Counted from the first letter of the stretch, positions 12,601 to 27,600 are shown. The stretch is 64,000 nucleotides of DNA from Eremophila alpestris peregrina (GCA_009792885.1 WMCF01000025.1:7565771-7629770), one strand, 5' to 3'. Notes: generated from the letters alone by a model not told the origin. Made by a program: numbers and translations.

Positions 12601-15600
12601 AGAGGAGAAAGGCAATGAAAGCATGGCAGCCATGTGGTATTTCCATTAATGTATTTGTTCTAGCACCTTTTGTTCTAACCCTCAGTGTGAATTTGGGCTA
12701 GATCAGAGCCTCTCTCTTCCCTGAGACTTCCCTAAAATCCCAATGGCTTTGCGCTCCCCAGCTAATCACAGGGAAGGATGGCTGTAAGATGTCACATAAA
12801 CCATCTCAATACAACTGCAAACTCTAGTCATGGTGTAAACTTCCAGCATTAGTGTCACTGAAAGGTGAAATAGTTTCCTCTAGTAAGTTTACATCAAAGT
12901 GGACACAGTGTTTCACTTTGAACTTAAAACTGACAGTACTTTGAGTGCCTATAAATCCTTTAGGTTTTCAGTTGCATTAAATTCACAAAGGTTGAGACTG
13001 CTCTGTGGTGGAGGTACAGAAGAAGTGGAACAGAGTGTTGCACACTGACATTTGAGACTGCTGTTTTAAGATACTAAAGGTCACTGTTAAATGTGTATTG
13101 GCTGACAATTCTTGGTACTGAATGAATCTTTGTTCTTACCTAAGTACAGATAGAGTAACCTAGGGATTTCTGAAGTTTTGCTTGTCTTGGGTCCTGGCCT
13201 CCATTAACTTCTCTGTTTTTCTCTGAAGGATATAGTCAATCTCTTATGAGGTATCTGTATTTACTACAGGCATCAAAAAGTATAATTGTACAGCATCTAA
13301 TGGGAGCCTCAGGTGTCATCAGCATGTGCACTTTGCATGGACTTGCACTTGTTACTGTATCTGGAAAATGTTTGCGTTTTTTTAACAACTGCAAACCTGT
13401 GGAGCAGTCCCAGGAGCAGTGTTCAGGTGTCCTGTCTGACCTGTCTGTGGATTCTGGGCTGCCAGTGCCAGTGACATCTGAATCTCAGAACCCATCATGC
13501 CACTGGCTTGCAAGAGGAACAGCATTCAACAAAGTTCTGTGTACAAATAGCTCCCCTAGCACCAGTCTTGTCAGTGCCATAGGACTTGGAAGTGAATGAT
13601 GAGCTGTTTGGTAACAAGTTTATTGCAGAAATCAACAGTCCATGTTCGGTCTCAGTTAAACCTGATGTGCTGGGGTAATCCAGGTATGTTTGTGGCTCCC
13701 TCTTCCTGCTGTAAGGCAGAGTGGTCCATGCTCTGTATGAAGACCTTTCTGGTGGTCTGACCTAAAGCCTGGCCATTTGGGAGCCCTTTGTCCTGATCCA
13801 TTTTTTTCTGTTTTATAGACTTGTTAGGTAGGTTAGAATATAGCATAACTGTAACTATAAACAATGGGTTCCATTTAAAACCAGGGACTGGCTTCTACTA
13901 GAGCATGATGTTCTACTACAGGTATCGAGATTAAATGAAGAGTACTTGAAAGGATAGGAAATTGCAGGAGCCTGAACTCCCCAGGCTGAGTTTATTCAAT
14001 TTTGTCCTAATTGGGGCTGGCTTTTTCCTCAGTGGGATGGTTCTTGAACTGTCTGATGGATTTGAATTCATATTTCCTCCTGCCAGGGAAGGTTTCTGTG
14101 TACAGATTTCTATTTTGTAGCTGACACTCAGTAGATTTCACATCTTTCTTGGTGATTGTTGCAGTTCTTTTTCAGGGTCAGTCGAACACAAAAATATGTC
14201 TATATTAATTTAAGGCTTTCTAGAGAGCTGCTCCTTCTGATAGTCTCAATGGGGAAAAAGAAAAAAGTCAGATTGTAGTCCTTCAGCAGCACAGGCCTTC
14301 TTCTTCTTCATGTTCTGTAGTAGCAAGTCCCACAGAATAATAAGGAATAGATTTGCATCATTCTTACCACCATCATCATTTGGGCTTCCAAACAGAACCT
14401 CTGAGGAGCAGTGGGAATTAAAAGCTATCTCCTGTCATGGAAAAGCTTTCTTCTCAGTGGAAACAGTAATGAGCTGAATCCTAAAGGTAATTCTTACAGC
14501 TGCAGAAATCACATTAACACTATTTTGTCCCCAGTTAATCTCACCTATCCCCTTCCAAGAACAGCTTAGGAGAGCTTGATTGACAGTTTGGTTGATTTTA
14601 TTAGAGCAAACAGCTTCCTGTCATCTTGGAAAAAGGAGTTTCCTCTTAGGAAAATAAGAGACTGATCCATTTTGAGCTTGTATAGCTTATATACAAGGTG
14701 AAGTTTGGTGTTGTGTCTTCAGCCAAGGCGACTGAAAATCATGATTGATTTCTTAATATTTAGGGCCACAGAGACATGAGTCTAGCTTTGAAATACAGTT
14801 CTGGACAGAGTATCTTCTCAAGGATTGGTCAGTATGTGCTTTGAACAGCTTTCATAGGATCTTTGCCCCTAGCCTGTCTCTGGGAAAGTGTGCCATCTCA
14901 AGTGAGCTCATTTCTTTAGTCTGTGAGGAATTATAGTTTCATAGAATCAATTACGTTGGAAAAGACCCCTAAGATCATTGGGTTCAGCTGTTAACCCTGA
15001 CTCTGCTGTCCCTCAGTGCCACATTTACATGGCTTTAAAGTACACCTATGGACAGTAACTTCATCACTTCCCTGGACACCCTGTTCCAGTGCTTGACAAT
15101 TTGTTTATTGATGAAATTCTTCCTAATCTAATCTGAACCTTCTGTGGTGCAGCCTGAGGTTGTTTCCTCTTATGCTTTCACGTATCTGGGAGAAGAGATC
15201 AATGTCCACCTGCTACAATCTCCTTTCAGGTAGTTGTAGAGAATGATAAGGTCTACACTTAGCTTCCTTTTTTTCCAGGCTAAACAACCTGGATTCTCAC
15301 AGGACTTGTGCTCCAGACCCTTCACCAGCTTCATTGCCCTTCTTTGGACTCAGTTTTGAGTCAGTGAATGTTGCAGCAGCTCTCTTGTGAGAGGATAGAA
15401 GTGAGCCAAGACACAGACTTCTTGTTTATCACAGCATGAAAAGGGTCCTGGTTTATTCCTCTGTACAGCTCAGACATCCTGACTCCAACTATTCTCTGAT
15501 TGTGGTTGCAGCAAGCTCCTACTGTAGGCTTTCCTTGCAGCCTCTGACTACTGGTTATTTCCTGCTAAACTCTGACTTGCATGGATCAGTTTGCAGACTC

Positions 15601-18600
15601 TGAATGCAGGCTTTTACGCAGCTAGACTGTGACTTCAGGCTCCAACAACAGGCTCTGACTGCAGACCCAGGCTGACCTCACAGCAGTGATTCTCTGTCAC
15701 TAGGTTCCTCCTTCTTCATGATTCCCCCTCAGCAGCTAACCCACTCCCTTTTATCACACTTATCTTTATTGGATATATCTGTTACTCATCAGGAGTGAGG
15801 CTGTATTGGATAATTAACACAGATGTTACTTATCAGGGGCAAGGTCACCTGTATTCCCTTCTACAAATGATCATTTTTCTGTATCTTGACAAACCACAGG
15901 AAACCTTAGCAGATATTTGGCAACAAGCTCTTGCTTATTGATTTGTGTTCATTTAAATAGTGGGTTATCTGCTACCACCCTGCCCATGGCCTTTATATTA
16001 AGGTGTAATTTCATATTATACCTTGCCCAGGCTAAGTGCCTGTGTATTGTTTTCTGTCAGCTGTGCTGTTCCTTCCTTCTCACTCTGACTCTTGCCTTAT
16101 ATGAGATCTAGCAATCCTGAAGTCAGAAGGTGAGTCAGATGGGCTTTCTGGTCTGACAGAAAACAAGAACCTCAATGCTTCTGTCATGTCAAGAAGTTGA
16201 TACTGCTTGTGGCTGACGACAGGCAGATCAGAAGCAAGAGCATCAGGAATTCACATTTGGGGCAAGAGGGAGAGAGTGATATTGTACCATTTCACAGCCT
16301 TAAGTTATGCTGCTCTGGATGTGACAGAAATACATCCTTAGGTTGATATTTATGTTTTGCAGATTGGGATGTTGGCTCACATGCTGGTGTGTCACATAAT
16401 TCAGCAATGAATGTGTGCTCAGACTGCATCTCTAAACAGCTCTGTAGCCACATTCAGGAAGCTGAGGTCATATGGAATGAGGAATGGAAGACTTGGTTTT
16501 GCTGTCACATGCACTTCAGCATAAATTAGACCTTGGAAATCTTCTGCATTGTGCTAGATGTGGTGCAGCTGGATAAGGGAGAGAGACTGTCATGGCAACA
16601 GGTCAGAGTTTGAGAAAGCCTAGGCAGTTTCCTACTGCATGTCTACAGTTGTCATTTACAGGTGACAGTCTTCAAAACAACCACAACCAGATAGAAAGTG
16701 ATCTTTCCATCTCTGTGCGTACAAAGTTGTTGGGTCTCTTTCTAATGTTCATCTCAACTCATCTAACTGCTGACAAGGTCTATATGTTAACTTTGGGTTG
16801 CCACAGTTTGGCCAAAATAGTTCTGGGAGCTCTGGGAACTGTTAGTAGAATGCCTTCTGTCCCTTAAAAGGTGACAGTAATACAAGTTTTTCCTACAGAG
16901 TGTATTTGTTAGGGTAAAGGTTTTAGGATTGGGGTTATTTTAATCCTTATGCTCAAGATTGTTCTCAGATGCACCTTAGTGTGCTTTTAGGTTATATTGC
17001 ACTTCTCATACCTAGGGGATATTTCAGTTATTTTGAACAATTGAATAATTCGGTTATTATTATTCTTTCACAGACTCGATGTTTTTCAGGCTTTGCTACT
17101 CACTTGTTCATGCGGAGCTTGGCTGGAGCTTTCCATATTTGATTTTGCTGAATGTGATGTCATCACTCTGATCCTTTTAAGAGGGATCTTAAGATTGATT
17201 TGCCCATTAGTTGTGCTGTAATGAGAGTTAGAAAGTGTCCCTGTGAACCAAGGTCTTGCAGCATGTAAAAGAAGAAGCTTCTGAGATCTTACTATAAAAT
17301 AAACTAGATCTGTAAATAGCTTGTTCCTGGTCTTACTATATGATAATATTAAGGGAAAAAACTTACGGGAGTATCTTTCTCAGGAGACAGGTCAGATTTT
17401 ACTAATCAGTTAAACAGTATTTTTTCATGTCTTTCAAACAAGCATCTGGAAGAATTGTTTGTCTCAGACATTTGTAGAAATTCTGGCCTCAGTCAAAATA
17501 AAAGCCCCAAAAGCATGACATTTTTTCACAATAAAGGCAGGGTAGATTGACAGGTTTTTTTGTTCTTAGGCATTTTCAAATGCTTATTTTAAAAAGTTGT
17601 TCTTTGAACCCATGGATATGCTTGAGTCCCATACATAGGAAATGGTGTTCTTTTTGAGATCAGTACCTGGTTTGATAACTCTTGCTTCCTCTTTCTTTGC
17701 TGCTTTATTAAGTATATGCCAGTATAACCTTAATCACCTTTCAGTTTCTGATGTCTCATAATGAATGTTTTTAATTTTGCTGCACAAGCAGCGTAGCATG
17801 GATCTGTCTTTGGGCTCCTGACCTTATAACTTGGTGAATTTCCTTTTTTCCTGCCTTTGTACAAAGAAAGAGAGTTCAGAGCCTTGATCTCCACGCTCTT
17901 TGAAGGGCACTGGTGAGAGAACACATTCCCCCATTCTGTGCATGCAACTCTGCCACAATTGTTGGTGTAGCAGTTGCTTCACCCATTTTGCCTGTTGGAT
18001 AGCAGGCATTTTTGGTGTGTCAGTCACCCAACCTGATAAAAATACCAAGCTCTGTTGTTCATTTTGCTTCTGCTATATGAAATCCTGAGTCTTTACTTCC
18101 AGGACAGTACTCCAAGAAGCATCAGGCTTGACAAAGTCCTTATATGTAATAAGCTTGTGTTGCTCAGCTCTTGTTCACTTTCTGGTTCCAAGACCACAGC
18201 TGCTGGTAGTTGTGAAATTTATGTGTAATCCTAGAGTAAAAGTTCAACTCTTTCTGAAGGCATTCTCAGATGAAACTTTTTAACTGCAAGATTTCCTTCC
18301 CTCTCGTGGTGCTGATGAGACCCAGCCGGTGCATGTTTGAGTCCCATGGTATTGCTCTCTTGGGAACTGCAGCTTTAGGGCCACAGCTGAATCTCTGCAG
18401 TTTTGCTCATCCCTGGCTTCATTCTGTCTCCTCTTGCTCAACTTATTCTGAGACTGAGAAACCAGAACTGCATTGAGTAGTTAAAATGCTGTTACTTCAT
18501 GGGAGTATACATTTTGTTAATGTGATCCTCTGATTTGTTCTTTTCTTAGTGTGCTCTGCTTAGCTATTGAACTGTGGTTCCCAAAGTATCATCTGTTATG

Positions 18601-21600
18601 ACACAGATCTTTAATTTCTGAGTGGTGACAACCACACCTTTAATTCTGTGTGTAAAATTCAGTGTTTTATTATGCAGCATGCATCATTTTATCCACGTTA
18701 CATAAATAGAATGGTGGATGACATGCATTCTGTCCTGGTGGCCCATCTGCAGCTATTGGACTTTTTATTTAGATGATATTATTGGTTCAGTGTTTGCTGG
18801 ACTGACTTTTTCAGTGCTAACAGTAACATGTCTTTAAAGTTGGAAGACTAACATGGAACATGTGGTATTTGGTCTTGCATGAGATAGTAATTGCCAGGAC
18901 AGTAGGAGAATTATTGCTACCTGAAGTGTTACTCTGAAACCTAGTAAAGGTATATATTAGGGTTTTGTATGTCCTGCCTTCCCATTGTACACCTAAACCA
19001 AAACAAAATTCCAGTACGGGTAGGAGGTACTTTTATGATGTGAAATACAAAATAAACTTCAATGTAACCATTAAAGATTAAAAGAAATAACGTTACCTGC
19101 TCCTCAGTGGAGCTTTGCACAGCCCATTTTTGAACAATAGTAATTTCTTCATGTATCTTGAGCATGGAGATTATTGTTAGTGTTTCAGTGACTAGTCTCT
19201 GATGAAAAGAAAGCTTGAAAATTTATCTCCCAAACAAGAAGACAGGTCACTCCTGCTCAAGAAGTACAATTCAAATAGAATATTGGAAAAGTGTGTTGGA
19301 AAAACACTACTTTTTTGATAACTGGTCACTGCTCAGCAGGACCAGGTAAGCTTTTTCTCTGTTCCTCTTACTGTTAATGAATTTATTGAAATTCTGCCTT
19401 GTTTTGGAGCCAGTCTGTTTCTTGTTCCACTACTTCACGATCCATGGTGCTTCCTTTATAATTGTGGGGGCCTTGACACCTCTTAAGGTTGTTTTGTAAA
19501 TCAGAAGCAAGGATTAGTGAAGGTCTCTGTCTCCAGTCGGTCAGTTGTGGTGCTGGGATGTTTTTTGTCTTCCGCGCATCCCATACCTGTTTATAATCCA
19601 GATTCTGTGGAAACACTTTGTTTGGAGAAATGCAAGAACCCTAAACTGGTTTTATCAAATATACTGTTATCAGCATGTGCATTCTTTCTAGTTAATATGC
19701 GCTCCATTTAGAAATACAGAGTAAAAATCTTACCTATGTGTTACTGCTTGCATGTTAGTATGGTAGAAGAAAAATAATATGAATATAAGTGGTGTTTCAG
19801 TGGATTAAATGCTCAAAAAAAGGTTCAAAAAGGTTCTTTGGTTAGGGATCTCTTAAACTGACTTCTAGTGTAATTTGGTAGCTTGTTAAAATGCTTGCAA
19901 ATATGTAATCAACAGTCTTTGTTTAATACTTAATTGAAAAATTTTTTTAGCACATTAGGTAGAATCATCAAAGTGACCCAAGAAGTGATTGACTACAGGG
20001 CCTGGATTAAAAAGAAGTGGGGGAGCAAAATTAATTTATCACCTGAACTTGGTAGGTATAGCAGGAAACCAACTTAAAATTTTTTCTTGAATTTGATGTA
20101 ATTCAAAATACTCATGCCTTGAAATTAATCATTCAGATATACAGGAAAAAAATAAAAGGAACTTGTAACTTTCTAACCCAAGGTTAGTTTTCTCTGAGCC
20201 TGTTTTTCAATTAGTTTGTTAAACTCCAGCTCTTCTTAGACTTCAAGGCCCAAGTGTTTGTATTCTGTGCTCTTAAATGATGCTTATGTTTTCTGTTAAC
20301 AGATAATAGGTTGAAAATAAGAGACCAGATAGCTCTTTGCAATGGAGAACAGCAGCAGAACAGAGACTCTGAACCATCTTACAATCAACACTTGGCATTG
20401 TCGTTGGCCAGTACACAACAGTTATCCTCTGGCTCATCTGCATCTTCTGTGTCATCGCTCTCCAGCAGTGACATTGTAAGCTTTTCCTTTTAATGGGTTC
20501 ATCTAGTAAGTAGCAGAGATTATCTTAGAGCCTCAACTGATACAATAGCAGTTAATGTGATACTATCCCTCAAGTGCTACAGCAAATCAGTAATGTCCCC
20601 TGCTCAGAAAAATTACTGAAATTAAGCTTTTTTTAAAAATGAAATTAAATGGGTCTTATTTCCATCCTAAATCTTTGGCACCCTTTGTGGTAGTAGTTAG
20701 ATGTAATGAAATATAATAACCCAATTTAACAGTAGCTAATTGAGTAGAAGAGGAGAAATGTCTTCATATATCCTTCCATTAAGCAAAATAATTCATTGTC
20801 AAATTCTGATCCTTGTTCCCCATACTGAAATTGATCATGAACATTATATGGTGCTGTGAAGGTGAATAATACTCATTATTTTCAGCCAAGCAGTCAGTTC
20901 ATGTTTTAATGGTAACAGGGTATTTGCATAAAGTCTTGTTGTCAGCTTCCTTATTTTTAAGTAATTGCTGGGCTTTATGATAACTTCCTGGAAGAGAAGG
21001 CTTCAGTCTCTTGAGGTGTGTTCCCAGACTCTTAAAGGTTCTGACAGCTGATTTTGTTTTGGTATAAAGTTAAACCAGTGCAGATTATAAAGGACAGCAC
21101 TGCAAGGCACGAGCAGCTCATTGTAAATCTTGTGAAGCATTTTGTCATTTTGTCATAGGTAGAGGCATTGATGGAACAAGAGGTAGTATGCAGTCAGCTA
21201 TGACAGTTAATAATAATTGGATGATGCCAAGAGAGGTCCAAATAGCTGTTTATTGACTGCTTTCAAAAGCTAGTAAAAAAATTAAAAAATATTTATTCAA
21301 TAAATATTTACTAACTTTGGAGGGACAAGCCCTCCCTATATATGTTCTGGTTACTTCCTGTAATTATTTTTATGCTACTGGTTTTTTGGTGTTGAATTGC
21401 ATTTTTATGCCACCTTCAGTAAAGAGGACAAATGTTTTAGTTGTACCATCTGGCTAATGAACAAAGAACAGCATGATGCTTGCCAGTGATACTATTAGCC
21501 ATGCTCCTGGTTGAAGTATATCAGTGGGAAAGATTTTGCTGTAATAAATTCTATGAAAAATGCAAATATTTCCTTATTACGTTGAGAGTGCACAATATTG

Positions 21601-24600
21601 GGTAGTGAGTTGTTATGAACTCCCCTTAGTCCTATTTAGCTATTTAGCCTGATGTTGAAGGTGAAACTTCATTGCCTGATGCCAGAGAAATTAATGAAAA
21701 GTGAAAAGGAAGCTCTCAGCAAGATAGAACTGAAATCAACTTGGACATTCACAAAGTAAAAGGAAATGTTATGTTTTCTAGCAAAAAAACACGTGAGAAA
21801 GGCCGGGTTATTTACTGGCATTATGTCCTTAACAGACTGATAGCATGTTGTCTTAATTTAGAATGAATGACAGGTTTCTGACAAATGACTAATGAGTTCA
21901 TCCTGGGTGTGTGAGGAGGAGGAAGTTCTGGCTGAGCAGTCCTGAGCTGCACCTGATACAGGAAGATGCCTGTTCTGCCCTAGTCAGGTGATCTGTGCCA
22001 TGATCTGGTGTAGTGCTGTGCCCAGGTTGCAGCAGAGCAACATCTGGCACCTGTGACAACTTGGTATTTGTGCCAGAACTTCTGGTGTATTATTAATAGG
22101 CATGATGTGGTGAGCTTTTCTGTCAGCTTCAGATGAAGGTAATTATGAATATGGTGCATCTTATCACTTTGGAGTTAGATACAGTGTTACCTCTGATCTT
22201 GTGGAAGGATTGTTCTTCAGAAAAGTTTCTGTATTTATTTAAAGTTAAATGATTTGAAATTTTTTGGTACTGGAAGACTGAAAGGAAGGTTTAGATTGTA
22301 AAGAAAATGCAGGAGACAAGGACACCCTAGAGTTACAGCTTGCTGACCTCTTCTCAATAATTAAGGTTTAATTTTAATAGCAAGAAATTATTCCCTGTGT
22401 TACTATTAACCTTAAGCACGAACTCTACATTAAGACATTGTTTCAGGACGTGTAATTTTCATGACTGCAGAATACCTTTTGCTGCTTATGAGGACCAGGA
22501 TGCTGTCTGTTAAATTGTAGGGACCGGATAGCATATTTGCTTTTCTATTTACTGTTAAAGTTTCACTAGTAATAATGATTAACTGCATCTGGTCCTTTCT
22601 GAGTTCTACCTACCAGTATAGTAGAAGTCAGCTTACTTGTATTGAGGAAGAGGAAATAGGCTTGAAAACCTGTGGCATTACTTTCTCACATTGCCCCTCT
22701 CCAGCCACCCACTGAAGCAGTTGTATTTTGGAGTCATCACATCACTGTTCACTGGTGATAAGTCTGGAGGCCTTGCATATATTTGTCAACATGTCCTGGA
22801 ATCAATATTGCAGTATTGCTCACAGGGATCCTAGAATTTTTATTAAGCCCTATAGTTTAATAGTTGGTTGTAATGCAGTGTGCTATATGGTTTTTAAAGA
22901 TTTGCTTCCTTGGAGTTCTGACAGCATTACATGCTTTGCATTAATAATCTGTAAATATGACTCAGCAGCTGAATAGATAATGGTTCTGGTGTCTTGGACT
23001 TACAGGTCTGTCAGCTAAAGCAATGGTTATAGATTTATTCCAGCAGCAGAACAGAACAATAACAAGGAGCATGTTTTTCTCAAGATTGGATTGGCATAAA
23101 CCAGAGCTAACATTAGGAAGCCTCTCAATGTCTCTATATGCTCAGAAAAATGGAAGAAAATAAGAGCTTACAGTTACTACCCTGAGTTCTCCATACTGGT
23201 GGCAACCTTTAGAAGATGAGAACTTAAGTACCACTGAGGAACAAGAGAACTGTCTTCTTAAAGGACAGTCTTCTCTTTCTCCATGAAACTCAGGAGGATG
23301 TTTGCTTTCATCTTTGCACATCTAGGACTAGCTTGCAGGAGAACATGCTTCTGGCCCACTGTCCACACAGCCCAAAATTAAGAACTGGATCTAATGAAAG
23401 CAGATCATAATTTGAACAAAAGGTGTCCTTTTATGGATTTCCCAAAGTAGCAAAGCTATTTACAAAATGCCTTAGTCTAGCACTCTCTGGCCAATGAAAT
23501 TCTAGCCATGCTGTCTTTAGTAGGCGTTGTAGCCAACTGCAAAATCCTAATCACAAAGGGCCAGTACATTTTGGATCAAAGATTTTGTGCAAGAGAAGCC
23601 TGTCTTTAGGTATCACTGTAACTATTAGTGGGAGGGCTGTTCAGTTTATGGTATTGTCCTACTGTATTTTCTCAATACAGAGCTCTGGTTCACCCAGCAG
23701 TATTTCTAATATCGGTCTCTGCAAAATATTGAGTGTTAAAATTCCTGCCTTGTTACCTTGACTCTGTGAAGAATGTAAATATTAGTGATCAGGAGCAAAC
23801 TAAAGAATTTTATGCATACAAGGAGTCTGGTTATCAGAACATATTAGACCATTCATATATTTTTCTCAATGATGTTAATTATCAAATTGATCTATGTAGT
23901 AAGTCTTCTCTCAATGAATCTTTCTGCTGATTTCAAATATCCTATGCTGCCCTGAAAAAAAGCAGGCGTATTCCTCACTCCTGCAAACAGGTAAGTTGTA
24001 CAATACCATGCATTCCTATATGATCCAACAAATGTTGAAGTGAATAATGGAAGATGCTTTACAAATGTCTTTGCCATCAAGGACAATGCAAAGTGTGTGA
24101 ATTTTTACTGTATGTAAGCCAGATTCAAACTGTTCCACAAGAGAAAACAAGCCTCTGGCATTAAAAAAATCTCACCTTCATACTGATTTAAGTGATTGCT
24201 GTGAGAATCTGAAACCAGATGGAATGAGTTATGTTCACCCCCAGCTTTCTACTTGTTTTGGGTAGTTGCAGATGTCAGTCTCACAATTAAAGTAGTGACC
24301 AAATTCCTCTGGAAAATGCCATTTTGGTTGGATGTTGGGGTTTTTTTTTCTGGGTGCATCTTTTTTCATTCTGGATCTGCACTAACTGGTGACCAGGATT
24401 TCTTGTTGCTTAAGCACTGTGGAAAAATGGTTTTCATTAGCTCAGGAAGTCCTAGAGTAGTGCTAGAGAATATCTACTGATCAGCAGATCTTACTTGATC
24501 AGCAGTCTCTGCCAAGTAAGAACTAATCCTAGGTATGTTTTTGCAGTCTCATTTTGGTCTGGTTTGGTTTCTGGTGCTAAGTATGCTCTGCAGTTCTGAT

Positions 24601-27600
24601 GATGTTATGCCAAATAAAGCTTAACACTGTGTGACAGGGATGTGCTATCAGTAGCAGATAAAATGGCTCATAGGAAATTCTTAAAGCTCTTTTCTGTTAC
24701 CAGTCCATCACAGAAACTCCAAGTTGTCTGTTAGAAGTTTGATTCTGACAGATCTCATACACCTTACCTCACTATTTCTGGTGATAATGTTGTGTGGGCT
24801 TCAATGATGAGATAATTTTGTGAAGACCTCTGAGTTCTCAAGACTGTGCAGTCATGCCAAGGCAGTTGAGTTTCAGTGAACAAGAAATCCCTGTAGTCTA
24901 GCTTTGGAAATGACACAGTCCTTGCCTTTTTTTATCTTTTTAACATTTATAGTATCTTCTTTCAGAATGTTCTTCGAATTTTAACTCTTACCCTTGCAGG
25001 GTTTTCATCAGAATGTCAGGGCTTGATCTGCCCATGGTCCAGCCCCATCAGCTAGGGATTATGCTGAGCAGAACCTTCAGTGTTTTGTGAATCTGTCTTT
25101 TCACTGTATTGAAGTATTATGTATTCAGTACCTTGATTGGATGCTTACATTCTGAGACTAATATATAAATATTAGACTGATAAGAATAAGACTTCATTAA
25201 GTTATTAACCATCTCACCTTCCTTCCTATTAGCCAGACTAAATTTCAGCTTATTAGCAGGAACTACTGTGCTTCCATATTCACAGAGAGAGGTGATAGAG
25301 TATATCACATATCTTGTCTGGATAAATGTTGTGCTCTTTTAAAGTGATTACATTTTCAGGCATGAGGTGTGCTTATCTGCAGAAGAGGGACAGACACTTC
25401 AGATTATGTAACAGCTCTTCTTGTAAAATCTTTTAACAGTCTTGTTAAACCCATCTTAATGGGCTTGTAGAGTTGCAATTGGAATTGTATGTATAAGGAA
25501 TGGGGGAGAAAGGAGATAAAGTTCTCAGCCGGAGAGCAAGAGCTACACACAGTTTTCTCTCCTCCTTCTACGTGCCTGAATATTCTCTTGTCCTAGCCAG
25601 AGTAACTGTTCAAACGTGTGAATAGTTGATCAGCTGTGTGTAAGACTTTGTCTTAAGCTGCTCCCCTTCCTGAACAAATAGAGGCAAGTTCTTTAAAAGG
25701 TATCTTGATGTTTAGCCTTTAGAGAGATGTAAGTGCTGACTTGCAGACAGCTTGTCTCCAAATAGAGCAGTGGGCAACCCTGAGTGCAGAGACAGGGACA
25801 GCCTGGTGTTACTGGGGAAAAGCATTTAATTGACATTTCATTTGGGGCATTTAAGAGTTTAAGCCCCTAAATCCTTTAAAACTCCATTCTTTTTTCTTAT
25901 TTCTTGCTATGTAGATTAGTAACACTTCCTGTGGATTAGAGGAGAACAAAATTTTGCCAGTGCTGCTTTTGCCTATTTTCCTCTTTCACTGTAGGGCCCC
26001 ACGTTTGTTTTTGAGGTTTTTAACCTGTATCTCTGACACAGCAGAGTTTTATACTGTCTCATGCTGTGCTTCAGTTCTTCTGTATCAGTTCCTTGAGTAG
26101 TGTCTTCTCCATATCCACTTGAAGTAAATTTCTGCAAAGCTGTAGGAGGCACAATTTTGAATACAAAAATTATAAAGTAATTTTATTTAGTAAGTTTTTC
26201 TGAGCAGCAGAGGATACAGAGTGAATCTGTAATTCAGCAAGTAAAGTGGGATTTTACTGCTGTGAGGTCAGTGAAGTAAGGAGAGAAGCACATAATTTTT
26301 TAAGAGTCAACTTCAGACTAGTTTCTGATGCCAAAGTCTAAACTGTAATCTTGCCATATCTTAACATTCCCTCCTGTGGAAAAAAAATCACAGAGGTACC
26401 TAAGCCATTTTAACATGGAAGAAAACATAAATTCAGTATTTATAGACTAATATGGTGCATGTTTAGCTTTCACAAGGAGTCCTGTAATTTACTGCATAAC
26501 TTGAAAATCCAAGTGGAAATATTTCTATATTGTTAGCAATACAGACCAGTTGAAAGCCTGTGGAATAAAAGTATTGGGCCAACAAAGGAAGTTTTAAATT
26601 CCCAAAAAATTGGGACCTTTTTATGTAAGGTGGTTTGTCTGAAATACAGTGAGTATTGATAAAACATGGAATAAGCTTGCAGTCAGACTTCTCAGGGTAT
26701 AATGAGGAGTGGAAGGGATACTAGGCTTGTATTTAATCTGGTAGATACTAATTAGATAATGTTTTCAGTTGTCTTTCTCTAAAACAAACACTAATGCTTT
26801 TGGAGGATGCATATTTTTCAGTTTGCTTGTATATCCTACTTTCTTTCATTTCTCCCCTTCTGCAATCACAATGACCAAGATATTTTCTTTTTGAAATGAA
26901 AGGCAGAAAAATCAACCAATTTCACCTTAACTCAAGACTTGTATTTTTCATAGGCTGGCCAGTGGAAGTGCAGCAACTATATTGATGCAAATTATCTTGT
27001 AACGTTCCATAGAAGTAGAAATTTTTTACTCTAAATTCTACTTTATTTACACAATAGTTGAAGTTATGGCTCCACCTTCCAAGAAAGGAAATGGCACACA
27101 ATGTGAAAAAATGGGATGAGGGCAGGGGGGTGATCCTGCTGTGACCTTTGGAAGCATGGGGGCTACCAAGCACAGCTAAATACAGTGGGGCTAAAGCCAT
27201 GCAAGTGAGTGCATCCTCTGAAGTTGTTCTCCTGTGCATGGCCCCAAACTATGAAATGTCTGAAGTCCTCTGGTGTTGCTTTATGTTGCACTTTACTAAG
27301 CTAATTCAGTAATAGGATCTATTTGCTAGCCAAATTTCCTTTCATTAGCTGCTCCTGCTTTTCTGTACTGGTGTTCACCTAATCCTGTGGTGATCCGATT
27401 CAGAAAGTGAAACTAGTAAGAAGGGGATTACTGTTTCTGTGGTTCACCTCTGAATTAGCACATCATAATGTCAGATGCTAATACAGGTGTAATGGAGAAG
27501 GCTGGAATGGGAAAAGAGGCAGAAGGTGTAAGACTGGCAGCAGTCATCTGTTAAATCACTGTAATTGTAAGTAAGGAGAGGAACACTTGATAATGTATAG

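Larger units (their letters stand above)
15369..15891 (-). mobile_element. Candidate solo LTR of an endogenous retrovirus (− orientation)
   Basis: The segment begins TGTTGCAGCAGC and ends CTTGACA, so it has TG...CA ends in either orientation. Read on the − strand it has AATAAA (complement of 15452-15457) about 80 bases before its end, as in an LTR, plus internal tandem repeats like those in U3 regions. No matching target-site duplication was found and no internal viral genes are present. Family not recognised; the borders are estimates. It could be another repeat type. Confidence 0.35.
11937..19950 (+). other. TENT4A intron, 8014 bp
   Basis: GTAATT to ATTTTTTTAG. Contains an antisense CR1 fragment (14937-15352) directly followed by a candidate LTR (15369-15891) with internal tandem repeats. 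An open frame of 117 codons at 13246-13599 has no recognisable homology. The remainder is unremarkable. Confidence 0.75.

Noticed and set aside
13246..13599. 117-codon open frame on the + strand in a TENT4A intron
   Set aside because: No recognisable domain, no ATG-led or splice-compatible context, and its length is compatible with chance in 64 kb.
26922..27239. 105-codon open frame on the − strand in a TENT4A intron
   Set aside because: Composition is irregular, no homology is recognised, and no repeat-borne ORF resembles it.
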